Notes under the pieces: generated by a model | What the model was told of the DNA's origin: nothing | Databases searched by the model: none | What the model saw: the letters and a program-made list of their open reading frames with translations, nothing else | Origin: Formicincola oecophyllae | Lineage (GTDB): Bacteria > Pseudomonadota > Alphaproteobacteria > Acetobacterales > Acetobacteraceae | Assembly: GCF_006542395.2 (NCBI RefSeq) | Contig: NZ_CP038231.1 | Coordinates: 1,302,001 to 1,366,000, forward strand | Length of the DNA: 64,000 bases | Reading direction: 5' to 3' | Translations under genes and position numbers: made by a program | Shown: positions 55,571 to 63,917 of the stretch, piece after piece | Layout: every line of letters begins with the position of its first letter | Position numbering within the stretch: position 1 is the first letter of the stretch

Positions 55571-57232
55571 TTGAAAAAAAACCTTTTACGCCCGCGCAAC
55601 CCCTCTGAGGGGCAGCCCCTCCAAAGCAGTTTGCTGGATGCCCTGGAGGCTGAACAAGGCCACAAACCCAGCCTGCCCTCTTACGGGCCGGCATCCGTGC
55701 CAGCTGTCGCGGAAACAACCACCCCTGGCCCAAGTAGCTTTGGCGCGCCGCGGCGTGGCCGCGCACCCACCCCTGCACCTGTGGTGGAAAGCCCCCCTAA
55801 GGCTGCGCCAGCCCCTGTGGAGGAGCTGGGGGGTGAGCCATCACCAGGGGGGATGTCCAATGTAGCTGAATACACCGTCAGTGCCCTTTCAAGCTCCATC
55901 AAGCAAGCTTTGGAAGGCAAGTTCGGGCGCGTGCGGGTGCGCGGCGAAATCACCGACCTGCGCCAGTTTTCCTCTGGCCACGCTTACCTTTCGCTGAAGG
56001 ATGAACAAGCCAAGATCGCCGCTGTGGTGTGGCGCGGCAATGTCGCCAAGCTGGGCATGGAACTGCGTGAGGGGCAGGAAGTCATCGCGACAGGCCGCAT
56101 CTCCACTTACGGGGAGCGTTCAACTTACCAACTCATCATCGACCGCATGGAATACGCTGGGGAAGGCGCGCTGCTGGCGCGGGTGGAGGTTCTGCGCCGC
56201 CAAATCCTGGCGGAGGGGCTGTTTGCTGAGGAACGCAAAAAGCCCCTGCCTTTCCTGCCAGCGCGCATCGCTGTGGTGACGTCACGCTCTGGCGCTGTGG
56301 TTCATGATATCTTCACCACCTTGGCGCGGCGCTTCCCCTCTGATGTCGTTTTGTGCCCTGTGCCTGTGCAGGGCAAAGGGGCTGAGAGCGCCATCGCCGC
56401 CGGCATACGCATGGCCAGCACCCTCCACCCCCGGCCTGACGTGATGATCGTGGCACGTGGTGGTGGTTCATTGGAGGATTTGATGGCCTTTAATGATGAG
56501 GCTGTCGTGCGGGCCATCGCTGAAGCCCCCATGCCTGTCATCTCAGCCATTGGCCATGAAACTGACACCACCTTGGCCGACTATGCCGCTGACAGGCGCG
56601 CCCCCACCCCCACAGCGGCCGCTGAAATGGCGGTGCCCCAACGTAGTGCTGTAGCGGCCAGCCTGGCCCAGCAGGGCGCGCGCTTAGTCACCGCCTGGGA
56701 CCGTGGGCGGCAGGACCGCCAGCTGCGCCTGCAAAATGCGGCGCGTCAGCTGCCTGACTTGCCAACATTGCTGAACACGCTGCGCATGAAGCTTGATGAC
56801 AGGGCTCACCGGCTGGACCTCACCATGCCGCAGCAACTGGCGCAGGCCCGCCACAGCCTGGCAGCTGCTGCGCGCGCTTTGCCCACTTTTGCGCGTTTGC
56901 TGCACCCCCAAAAGCAGCGTTTGGAAGCGCTTGGGGCTGCCATGAACCAGGCCATGGCCAGGCACTGCTATGCAAAGCGCCTGGATTTGAGCCAGAATGT
57001 GCTTTCACCAGCGCTCTTAGTGGCCCGGGTCAAAAGTCAAAAAGCGCTGTTGACTGCGCTTGGGCGCAATTTGGAAGCCTTTTCCCCCTTCGCCCTGCGT
57101 GACAAAGGCTACGTTCTGGTGCGTGATGCTGAAGGGCGGCCTGTTACGCGCTCAGCGCAGCTGCCGCTCCATGCTGAGGTCAGCCTGGATTTCATGGATG
57201 GTACCCGCAGGGCCCTCCTTGATCCTGAATAA
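55571..57232 (+). CDS. xseA: Exodeoxyribonuclease VII large subunit
   Basis: A 553-residue XseA. An OB fold (residues ~95-190: EYTVSALSSSIKQALEGKFG; VRGEITDLRQFSSGHAYLSL) precedes the catalytic core (VVTSRSGAVVHDIFTTLARR; VARGGGSLEDLMAFNDEAVV; SAIGHETDTTLADYAADRRA) and a long helical C-terminus. The TTG at 55571 adds about 94 Pro/Ala-rich residues before the OB fold; the first in-frame ATG (55853) begins at MSNVAEYTVS, near the usual start, but its G-rich run is too close to be an RBS. The extended form is annotated with reserve. ExoVII degrades single-stranded DNA with XseB, which is not in the window. Confidence 0.9.
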   Translation: MKKNLLRPRNPSEGQPLQSSLLDALEAEQGHKPSLPSYGPASVPAVAETTTPGPSSFGAPRRGRAPTPAPVVESPPKAAPAPVEELGGEPSPGGMSNVAEYTVSALSSSIKQALEGKFGRVRVRGEITDLRQFSSGHAYLSLKDEQAKIAAVVWRGNVAKLGMELREGQEVIATGRISTYGERSTYQLIIDRMEYAGEGALLARVEVLRRQILAEGLFAEERKKPLPFLPARIAVVTSRSGAVVHDIFTTLARRFPSDVVLCPVPVQGKGAESAIAAGIRMASTLHPRPDVMIVARGGGSLEDLMAFNDEAVVRAIAEAPMPVISAIGHETDTTLADYAADRRAPTPTAAAEMAVPQRSAVAASLAQQGARLVTAWDRGRQDRQLRLQNAARQLPDLPTLLNTLRMKLDDRAHRLDLTMPQQLAQARHSLAAAARALPTFARLLHPQKQRLEALGAAMNQAMARHCYAKRLDLSQNVLSPALLVARVKSQKALLTALGRNLEAFSPFALRDKGYVLVRDAEGRPVTRSAQLPLHAEVSLDFMDGTRRALLDPE

Positions 57233-57280
57233 CCCCAACCCCGCCAAGGGAAAACAGGCGGCTTGACGGAGAACCTGAAC

Positions 57281-57688
57281 ATGCGTTTCCCCTTTTCTTT
57301 TTTCTGGTTTGCCAAGCGCCGCACTGTGGCGGGTGTGGCCTTGGGCGCAGCCCTGGCGCTGGGCGCCATGGTGCCCCAAGCCTGGGCTGATGACGCTGAC
57401 GCCACCATGAACCAAGTCACCGCTGTGGCTGACAGCGGCTATGGTGGTTCCATGCCCACCTACCCTGCTGGCAGCATCGACAAGCGCAACATGTCCAAGG
57501 AAAACCTGCCTTCAGCCCCTGCGGGCACCCCTTTGTGCGACCAGGCCCGGCTGGAGCGCGCCGCCATAGGCACTGCTGTGGAGCCAGCCGTGCCCCAGCC
57601 AGATGGCTATTGTGCGCTCAACGCCTGCTTTGACCCAGCCACGGCCACTTACATGGCAGCCAATGGTCAGGTCACGGTCTGCCGCTGA
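57281..57688 (+). CDS. Small secreted hypothetical protein, 135 aa
   Basis: The ATG follows GGAG at eight bases. A basic, aromatic lead (MRFPFSFFWFAKRR) and a hydrophobic core end in a good cleavage site, AWA|DDAD. The mature part is about 95 residues with four Cys (PLCDQ; GYCALNACFD; VTVCR), which could form two disulfides. No family recognised. It follows xseA by 48 bases and may share its transcript. Confidence 0.65.
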   Translation: MRFPFSFFWFAKRRTVAGVALGAALALGAMVPQAWADDADATMNQVTAVADSGYGGSMPTYPAGSIDKRNMSKENLPSAPAGTPLCDQARLERAAIGTAVEPAVPQPDGYCALNACFDPATATYMAANGQVTVCR

Positions 57689-57768
57689 ACTGAATGTGCG
57701 CGGTCAGAAAAAATGAGCCTTGGGAACTTTGAAAGTGACCCCACTTTAAAGCTTTTCAAGGCCCTCCT

Positions 57769-58224
57769 TTAAGGGGGTTTTTCAGTTCGAATAGGGTTCG
57801 AACGTGTGACCCCCTTAGGGGCCCTTTCCGTGGACCCCAAAGGCATCTCCCGCAAAGGTGGGAACGCAGGCAAAGCCTCAAACACCGTGAGCGGCTGACC
57901 CTGCTGCCCTTCCAGATCGTGAATGCGGCGGCGAGCCTGCACTATAAGAGTGTGATACTCCCCCACCACAGCTTCACGCGCAGCTAAGCGGCGCCATAGC
58001 GCGTCCACCTCATCCGTCAATCCCAGCGTCCGGTCAGTCAGATCACGTTCACGCAGCAGTGCTAGCCTGAACTGCTGATTTTCAAGTTGACCCGCGTCTA
58101 TTTCCTGCCGGCGGCGTTCTAGTCGGTTTTTGGCCGCACTGCCCAGCCAGCCTGACAGACAGCCCAGCATGATTTCAGCCAGACCGCTATAGTTGCTCAA
58201 CCCCGCCAGGATGTCAGGAAGCAT
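57769..58224 (-). CDS. Phage-associated hypothetical protein, spanin-like layout
   Basis: A 151-residue protein: a short hydrophobic N-terminal region (ILAGLSNYSGLAEIMLGCLS), a long charged coiled coil (KNRLERRRQEIDAGQLENQQ and on) and a Pro-rich end. That layout resembles inner-membrane spanins (Rz), but no sequence signature confirms it and no Rz1-like partner or endolysin is seen. The start overlaps the stop of the previous gene as TGATG. It is the last gene of the phage block. Confidence 0.55.
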   Translation of the reverse strand: MLPDILAGLSNYSGLAEIMLGCLSGWLGSAAKNRLERRRQEIDAGQLENQQFRLALLRERDLTDRTLGLTDEVDALWRRLAAREAVVGEYHTLIVQARRRIHDLEGQQGQPLTVFEALPAFPPLREMPLGSTERAPKGVTRSNPIRTEKPP

Positions 58225-58598
58225 CAGCTTTCAATGGGCCAGGGGTTGTGCGGATCGTAACCGGCGGGCCATTTCCCCGTTGCCGGATCGTATTTTGGGG
58301 AATAGCTGCCGTCCGGATACGGGCCTGGATACACATCCTTGTATTGGTATTTGCTGTCAAAATCCGCTGCCCATGCCGAATCCTCAAATATCGGCACGTC
58401 AGCTTCTTCCGCGAAATCCCGTGCCATGAGCACATAGCCGTCCACTTGCCATCCACCCTGCTGCCCAGGAGGCATGAAACGAAAGCTGATGTAGCGTCCA
58501 GGACCTTTCCACAACACATTGTTGTACGTGTCTGGTGCTGCAGCGCCCGCACCAGTGGTGGCTGAAGCGTCAGCCGTGGTTTTTTGTGTGTCTGTCAT
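58224..58598 (-). CDS. Phage-associated hypothetical protein, 124 aa
   Basis: An Ala/Thr-rich N-terminus followed by an aromatic, Pro/Gly/Asp-rich domain (WKGPGRYISFRFMPPG; YQYKDVYPGPYPDGSYSPKY). No signal or membrane segment. It comes 41 bases after the tail-fibre gene, the usual place for fibre-assembly or accessory tail proteins, but it does not look like known fibre chaperones. Function unknown. Confidence 0.6.
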   Translation of the reverse strand: MTDTQKTTADASATTGAGAAAPDTYNNVLWKGPGRYISFRFMPPGQQGGWQVDGYVLMARDFAEEADVPIFEDSAWAADFDSKYQYKDVYPGPYPDGSYSPKYDPATGKWPAGYDPHNPWPIES

Positions 58599-58639
58599 TT
58601 GGGTTCCTCTATTTGTTCCACCCGCCCACCCAGTTTCAT

Positions 58640-61639
58640 TTAGTTGTATTTGCCCACTGCTTCGAAATAGAACGTCCCCTGGCTACTATCGTGGACTGGT
58701 GACTTGCCGCTGTTGACATCTTCAACGCGCAGCTTAAAGCCGGTCTGCGTCACGCTGCCCTGCGTCACATTGCCGTAAAGACTTTGAGGATTGTTGTCCT
58801 GCCCCGTAATCTGAATGCAAATCTCAGATGGATCAGTGTTCTTGAAAGGAGCTGGGAAAGTAACCCAAGCGCCGTCACTTAATCCGCTAACGTTCCATAC
58901 TTGCCTGAAATTATTTCCCACTGGGCTGTTCAGCTTGGGCAGCGCATTAATCTGGGCCTGCAAACTGTTGATCTGTGCCTGCAACTGGCTGATGTCCTGC
59001 TGTCTTGCCTGCGTTTCAGCTGAAACCTCAGTCGCCAGGGCGAGGTCACGCCAGCCGCTTACCGTGTCACCATAGGTTGGTTTGCCTGAATGGCCGTTTG
59101 TGTGCACGCCAAGACCTTGTACGTCACCAGCGGCCATGCCCAACGTGCCTGAAAGCAGCGTTCCCTCAACGCCCTGTGCCCGCTGCTGTTCAGCCGTCAG
59201 CGCACTCTGGGTGGCATACCGCCCATCCGCATAATCTTGGCTAATCGCAACGTGGTTTCCGCCTGCGTCATCGAAATACAAAAGGCCAGTTGGCTGTTGC
59301 CTGCTCCCTTTATCGGCAAACTGGCTTTTGATGCCGCGGATGCCATAAGAGAAATCATCAAGTCCTGTATTACCCGCCACAACTCTAATGTCGTTCTGCT
59401 TGGCGCTGTTGATCCAGACCTGTCCTGTGTTGTCATCCGCCCCCATAGAGAGGATGGGGCAGTTTTTCCCATCGTCTGCCCCACCGGTCGCAACGTAGTT
59501 TCCCTTTGGCTGAAGGCCGTCCAGGTCTGCAGCAAGGGCGAGGTCATGCCAACCGCTTACCGTGTCGCCATAAATGGGGCGGCCAGTTTGGCCGTTTGTG
59601 TGCACGCCAAGGCCTTGCACGTCACCGGTGGCCATGCCCAGCGTTCCTGAAAGAAGGCTGTTTTCCACGTTCTGGGCACGTTGCTGCTCAGTCGTCAGCG
59701 CACTCTGAGTAGCATACCGCCCATCAGCATAACCCTGGCTGATTGCCAGGAAATTACGTCCTGAGTTGTCGAAATAAAGCAGCCCTGTTGACTGCTGGCG
59801 TGTGCCTTTATCTGCGAACTGGCTTTTAATGCCAATGCAGGGGTATGAATAATCATCTTGGGCAATATCACCCGCCACTTTCGATCTGTTCAGCTGGCCT
59901 TCAATATTTTCAGCCCGCGCTGTTTCAGCGCTCAGTGCACTTTGCGTGGCATAGCGCCCGTCTGCGTAAGACTGCGAGATCGCCAGCATGTAAAGACCGT
60001 TTTCATCAATGTATTCAATGCCTGCAGGCTGTTTTCTTGTGCCCCTGTCCAGATATTGGCTTTTAATGCCGCGGATGCCGTAAGAGAAATCATCAAGTCC
60101 TGTATTACCCGCCACAACTCTAATGTCGTTCTGCTTGGCGCTGTTAATCCAGACCTGTCCTGTGTTGTCATCCGCCCCCATAGAGAGGATGGGGCAGTTT
60201 TTCCCATCGTCAGCCCCGCCAGTGAGGACGTAATTTCCCTTTGGCTGAAGGCCGTCCAGGTCGGCAGCAAGGGCGAGGTCATGCCAGCCGCTTACCGTAT
60301 CGCCGTAAATGGGGCGGCCAGTTTGGCCGTTTGTGTGCACGCCAAGGCCTTGTACGTCACCAGCGGCCATGCCCAACGTGCCTGAAAGCAGCGTTCCCTC
60401 AACGCCCTGTGCCCGCTGCTGCTCAGCCGTCAGTGCACTTTGCGTAGCATAGCGCTCATCAGCGTAAGACTGCGAAAGAGCTAGCATGTAAAGCCCGTTT
60501 TCATCAATGTATTCAATGCCAGCTGGCTGTTTTCTTGTGCCCCTGTCCAAGTACTGGCTTTTGATTCCTTTAATGGTGTATGAGTAATCATCTAGTCCGA
60601 TATTGCCAGCTACCAGGAACTGGGCTGACTGACCATCAGCGTTGAACCACGCCTGCCCGCTTTTGTCGTCAACCCCCATCAACGTGACAGGGCGGTTATA
60701 GCTATCATCCTTGCCCGCGGTGGGCACGTAATTGCCACCAGGTTGGAGGCCATTCAGATCTGACAGCAGTGCAATCCCCCGCCAGCCATTGCGGCCATCA
60801 CCGTAAATGGGGCGGTTTGAGGTACCATCAGTGTGAATGCCGAGACCCTGCACATCACCTTGCACCATGCCCAGCGTTCCTGAAAGCAGCGTTCCCTCAA
60901 CACCCTGGGCACGCTGCTGCTCAGCCATCAAACCAACCAGCGTGGCATAGAGTGTGTCCGCATAAGCTTTGGAAATCGCCAGCATGAAAAGCCCGGCGGC
61001 GTCTTTGTATTCAAGACCGATCGGCTGAGTGCGTGTGTTTTCATCCAAATATTGGCTCTTGATGGCCTCAATAGGCAGTGAATAGCCATCTAGGAGCTGA
61101 TTGCCAGCAATCAGCCCGATGCCGTTTTGCCGGGCTGTGTTGACCCAGACCTGTCCCGTTGCATCGTCAGCACCCATGAAAACAACCGGACAGTTTTTGC
61201 CATCGTCTGCCCCACCGGTCGCAACGTAGTTTCCTTTTGGCTGAAGGCCTTCCAGGTCTGCGAAATAAGCCAGGTCCCCCTTATCGCCAGATTTATCCCA
61301 ATAGGTTGGCCGCCCACTTATGCTGCTTGTGTGTATGCCAACGCCCGCGCTATCATTGGGGCCCATCCCCACCGTTCCCGAAACATAGTTCTGCAGTGCG
61401 TTTCCGTTCTGGTTACTCGCGTCAACCAGCATGCATAGCGCCAGCAGGATGGGATTGAAGAACGCGGCCTCAAGCGGCGTCCCTTGCTGCCTGCCGGGGA
61501 TAAGGTCTTGAACCTGGGGGTGGCCTTGGCCATCCACTGTCATGTTGGGCACACCAGGGAATCTTGGCCAGCTCAAAGATGTGCTGCCCAACATGGCTTT
61601 CAAATAGTCGCCGCTTTGTTTTTTGGTTTCTTTAGTCAT
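58640..61639 (-). CDS. Modular repeat-rich phage tail fibre
   Basis: A 999-residue protein. Residues ~1-85 form an attachment part (LGSTSLSWPRFPGVPNMT; PLEAAFFNPILLALCMLVDA). Then come four full modules of about 166 residues, one short module of about 80 residues between the third and fourth, and a truncated fifth. Each full module contains SGTLGM..GDVQGLGVHTNG, GLQPKGNYV.TGGADDGKN, GQVWINSAKQND, GIKSQYLDRGTRKQPAGIEY and SQSYADGRYATQSAL. A coiled coil (SQLQAQINSLQAQINAL) and a non-repeated C-terminal domain end the protein, probably for trimerisation and receptor binding. The start at 61639 overlaps the upstream gene by eight bases and has GGAAG. Confidence 0.85.
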   Translation of the reverse strand: MTKETKKQSGDYLKAMLGSTSLSWPRFPGVPNMTVDGQGHPQVQDLIPGRQQGTPLEAAFFNPILLALCMLVDASNQNGNALQNYVSGTVGMGPNDSAGVGIHTSSISGRPTYWDKSGDKGDLAYFADLEGLQPKGNYVATGGADDGKNCPVVFMGADDATGQVWVNTARQNGIGLIAGNQLLDGYSLPIEAIKSQYLDENTRTQPIGLEYKDAAGLFMLAISKAYADTLYATLVGLMAEQQRAQGVEGTLLSGTLGMVQGDVQGLGIHTDGTSNRPIYGDGRNGWRGIALLSDLNGLQPGGNYVPTAGKDDSYNRPVTLMGVDDKSGQAWFNADGQSAQFLVAGNIGLDDYSYTIKGIKSQYLDRGTRKQPAGIEYIDENGLYMLALSQSYADERYATQSALTAEQQRAQGVEGTLLSGTLGMAAGDVQGLGVHTNGQTGRPIYGDTVSGWHDLALAADLDGLQPKGNYVLTGGADDGKNCPILSMGADDNTGQVWINSAKQNDIRVVAGNTGLDDFSYGIRGIKSQYLDRGTRKQPAGIEYIDENGLYMLAISQSYADGRYATQSALSAETARAENIEGQLNRSKVAGDIAQDDYSYPCIGIKSQFADKGTRQQSTGLLYFDNSGRNFLAISQGYADGRYATQSALTTEQQRAQNVENSLLSGTLGMATGDVQGLGVHTNGQTGRPIYGDTVSGWHDLALAADLDGLQPKGNYVATGGADDGKNCPILSMGADDNTGQVWINSAKQNDIRVVAGNTGLDDFSYGIRGIKSQFADKGSRQQPTGLLYFDDAGGNHVAISQDYADGRYATQSALTAEQQRAQGVEGTLLSGTLGMAAGDVQGLGVHTNGHSGKPTYGDTVSGWRDLALATEVSAETQARQQDISQLQAQINSLQAQINALPKLNSPVGNNFRQVWNVSGLSDGAWVTFPAPFKNTDPSEICIQITGQDNNPQSLYGNVTQGSVTQTGFKLRVEDVNSGKSPVHDSSQGTFYFEAVGKYN
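59331..59633 (-). repeat. Tail-fibre module DNA repeat, copy A
   Basis: This 303-base stretch is nearly identical to 60066-60368 (a small number of scattered differences, no gaps). The copies are 735 bases apart, a multiple of three. Confidence 0.9.
60066..60368 (-). repeat. Tail-fibre module DNA repeat, copy B
   Basis: Partner of 59331-59633. Further diverged copies of the module lie around 60600-60900 and 61130-61390. Confidence 0.9.
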
Positions 61640-62279
61640 AGAGCCACTTCCCCGTGTCGTCCATAAAGTAAACTGAAGTGTCCGCAGGCTTGATAAGCCT
61701 GAAAACCCGCACCAAATCTGTGTAAGGATTGTCCTGCACCAGCCCAGCAATGCATGATCCCGCTATGCCAGCGCCACAAATCGCCAGACTGGGCACGCTG
61801 GGCAGATGGACGATCCAGCAGAAATTGATGATGGGCTGTGCACACACAGAGACCCCGCATGTAGTGCGCCCCGCATAAGGCGCCCAGGGTTCATCTATGG
61901 TGATGTCAGCGCCGAAATACCGGGCCAGGGCGATGTAGAACGCCGGGCGTTGGTCGCCACGCATCGTCCAGCGCCGCTGCAACAGTGCCCGCCACGCGGC
62001 TTCTGAAAGTGCCTGCCTATCAAGTCCCCAAGGGTCTGGTCCCAGCAAGTCTTTATAATCATCAAACAGCAAGACGGATGTGCCAGGGCAAAGCTCATTG
62101 GCCAGTCCAGCCAGGTCAGCTTCCAACACCGCCCTAGGACCAGCCAGGGCCTTGATGAGCTGCCCTAGGTTGTGCCCACCCCACGCTTCACCTTGCGGCA
62201 AAAACTCATTCACCCATTCACGCGCGATTTCTCCGGCGGACCTTGGGGCAGGGATAGTTGCTGGCTCCGTGAAACTCAT
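61632..62279 (-). CDS. Phage tail protein, Mu gp48/YmfQ-like
   Basis: A 215-residue protein of the DUF2313/YmfQ type found between baseplate J and the tail fibre. The opening pattern EWVNEFLPQGEAWGGHNLGQ, then LADLAGLANELCPGTSVLLF (with an acidic DDYKDLLG) and the middle PAFYIALARYFG fit this family. It has several Cys. The ATG at 62279 overlaps the stop of the baseplate J gene (ATGA); a TTG five codons earlier has no RBS. It probably links fibre to baseplate. Confidence 0.75.
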   Translation of the reverse strand: MSFTEPATIPAPRSAGEIAREWVNEFLPQGEAWGGHNLGQLIKALAGPRAVLEADLAGLANELCPGTSVLLFDDYKDLLGPDPWGLDRQALSEAAWRALLQRRWTMRGDQRPAFYIALARYFGADITIDEPWAPYAGRTTCGVSVCAQPIINFCWIVHLPSVPSLAICGAGIAGSCIAGLVQDNPYTDLVRVFRLIKPADTSVYFMDDTGKWLYD

Positions 62280-63367
62280 GAAAGCGTCTGCCAACTAATG
62301 GTGCCCAGTACAGGCATTTCATCAGGCGTAAAAACCTGGGTGGAATTGGGGTAAATCAGTGTGTTCTTGCTGCCGGCCGCCGCCACAATTGCTGCTTGGA
62401 CAGACTCAAGGTACAGCGTGCCACCAATGCCAACGCTCAGATAAAGGGCACTCAAGGCCGCGGTCACGGCCTGCCTTGCGGCCTGCGTGTCCGGCTGCAG
62501 CGCCAGGGACGGATTCTGCGGCACAATGCTGGCCGGGAAAACCTGCACATTGCCCCGGATGGGTCGCACATTGTCGATGTACGATTGCACACGCGCCACC
62601 TCATCAGGCGTGGCCGTGCTAGGCATTTCACCTGAAGCGCCAAAAGCGATGACGACACCGACAGTGCCCAGCCCCATCAGTTCGGGCACCACATTCACAT
62701 AGCTTGCGCCTGCATTCTCAGCCCAGCGCACATAGTCTGCCGCATCGCCGCCGTTGTAAGGTGACCTGATGGCCTCAATGATTCTTGCTCGCCAACTTTC
62801 GACATCTTCCAATCCAGCCCCACCAGCCAGGCCGTCAGCATCTGCCGTCACAGCGGTCACACCAGGGATGGGTGAAACCAGGCTAAGGGGGCTGCCACCT
62901 GCAAGGTTCCCAGCCGTTCCCACCACAGTGCAGGTGACGTCAGCCACCGCTGTGCCACCTGCCGGCACCAGCACCGCCTCATTCACGGACCACTGCACCG
63001 TCCCGTCTGTGACAAGCAGCGTGCCCGCTGGAACAGTCACGGCCTGGCTGGCTGTGAACACAACGCGCCCCAGTGCTGCCAGGGGGCTACGGCGTGGCAC
63101 GCCCCAGATTTCCCCATGTTGTTCCAATAGCCCATCAGTGCCGGCCGTTGCGGTTGTTGGCAGCATTTCCAGCAGCCGGTCACGCATGAACAAATAGGTT
63201 TCATAATCAGCCAGGCCATGCACGGCGGCCAGCACTTGCTCAAGCGTGCCGGGCGCTGTCGGGTCCAGCTGTACCATCTGCCCATCAGGCGTCATGAAGG
63301 TTGCCTGGGCCAAGCTTGCAGCGAAACGCTGCGCCAGCTCTTGCGGGCTTGGAATGTTGGCGCTCAT
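62276..63367 (-). CDS. Baseplate J-like protein (Mu gp47 type)
   Basis: A 363-residue baseplate wedge protein. Family features are GTLEQVLAAVHGLADYETYL, LEQHGEIWGVPRRSPLAALG, SVNEAVLVPAGGTAVADVTC, GSPLSLVSPIPGV and RAENAGASYVNV-like text (WAENAGASYVNVVPELMGLG). Baseplate J proteins build the wedge that holds the tail tip. It overlaps both neighbours by ATGA. Confidence 0.9.
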   Translation of the reverse strand: MSANIPSPQELAQRFAASLAQATFMTPDGQMVQLDPTAPGTLEQVLAAVHGLADYETYLFMRDRLLEMLPTTATAGTDGLLEQHGEIWGVPRRSPLAALGRVVFTASQAVTVPAGTLLVTDGTVQWSVNEAVLVPAGGTAVADVTCTVVGTAGNLAGGSPLSLVSPIPGVTAVTADADGLAGGAGLEDVESWRARIIEAIRSPYNGGDAADYVRWAENAGASYVNVVPELMGLGTVGVVIAFGASGEMPSTATPDEVARVQSYIDNVRPIRGNVQVFPASIVPQNPSLALQPDTQAARQAVTAALSALYLSVGIGGTLYLESVQAAIVAAAGSKNTLIYPNSTQVFTPDEMPVLGTISWQTLS

Positions 63368-63852
63368 GAAACCGGCACCGTTTGAACCAGACTCACACCC
63401 CCCGCCTGGACGCCAACGCGCAGCACTCCACGCCCTGCCCAAGCTGCCTGCGCTGTCACCTCCATCCCGTGGTAGTCCGCAATCGGCTGGCAGGCCTCGC
63501 TGGCGTAGCGTTCAGCGCGGCGCGCGGTTTCTGGCGTACGCTTGGCGCGCTCAAGCAGCCACGTGCGGCTGCCCAAGCGTTCCCCGTTGGACAGCAAAAC
63601 GTCTCCAACCCAACCGCGCCGCGCACCTAAAGGCTCAGCAGCGCCTTGGGGCGCTGTGAGGGCCAGCGGCAGCACGTCATCAGTCTCAGCACGCCTGTCC
63701 GTTCCCAATGCAATCAGAAGAGGGCTCAGCAGCGTTGCGTCAAGCGCCAAGCGCCCAACGCCGCGCGCGCCAGACTGCACAACAAGGTCACACTGGCCGG
63801 CGGGGCCGGGACGAACTTTCAAAGTGGGCGCGGAAGGGGTGTTTACTGTCAT
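63364..63852 (-). CDS. Phage GP46-family baseplate protein
   Basis: A 162-residue protein with the GP46 pattern: LATLLSPLLIALGTDRRAET-like text (DATLLSPLLIALGTDRRAE), DDVLPL, RRGWVGD, GSRTWLLERAKRTPETARRA. In Mu it is part of the baseplate wedge next to gp45 and gp47. The ATG at 63852 is chosen; eight codons upstream in frame are possible. The stop overlaps the next gene's start. Confidence 0.88.
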   Translation of the reverse strand: MTVNTPSAPTLKVRPGPAGQCDLVVQSGARGVGRLALDATLLSPLLIALGTDRRAETDDVLPLALTAPQGAAEPLGARRGWVGDVLLSNGERLGSRTWLLERAKRTPETARRAERYASEACQPIADYHGMEVTAQAAWAGRGVLRVGVQAGGVSLVQTVPVS

Positions 63853-63917
63853 GGCGCCCAGTCTGGCGCGTTCCAAGGCTGTCTTTCAGGGTGCCACTGT
63901 TCACCGTCAGGCCCTGT

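Noticed and set aside
57785-57815. Two GTTCGAA strings near the prophage edge, like a tRNA T-loop or att core
   Set aside because: The flanks cannot form a T stem on either strand and no acceptor stem is present. Without the other end of the element no att repeat can be matched.
59166-60930. Regularly repeated DNA, considered as a CRISPR array
   Set aside because: The repeats are hundreds of bases long, in frame, and encode tail-fibre modules; there are no short repeats with unique spacers and no cas genes.
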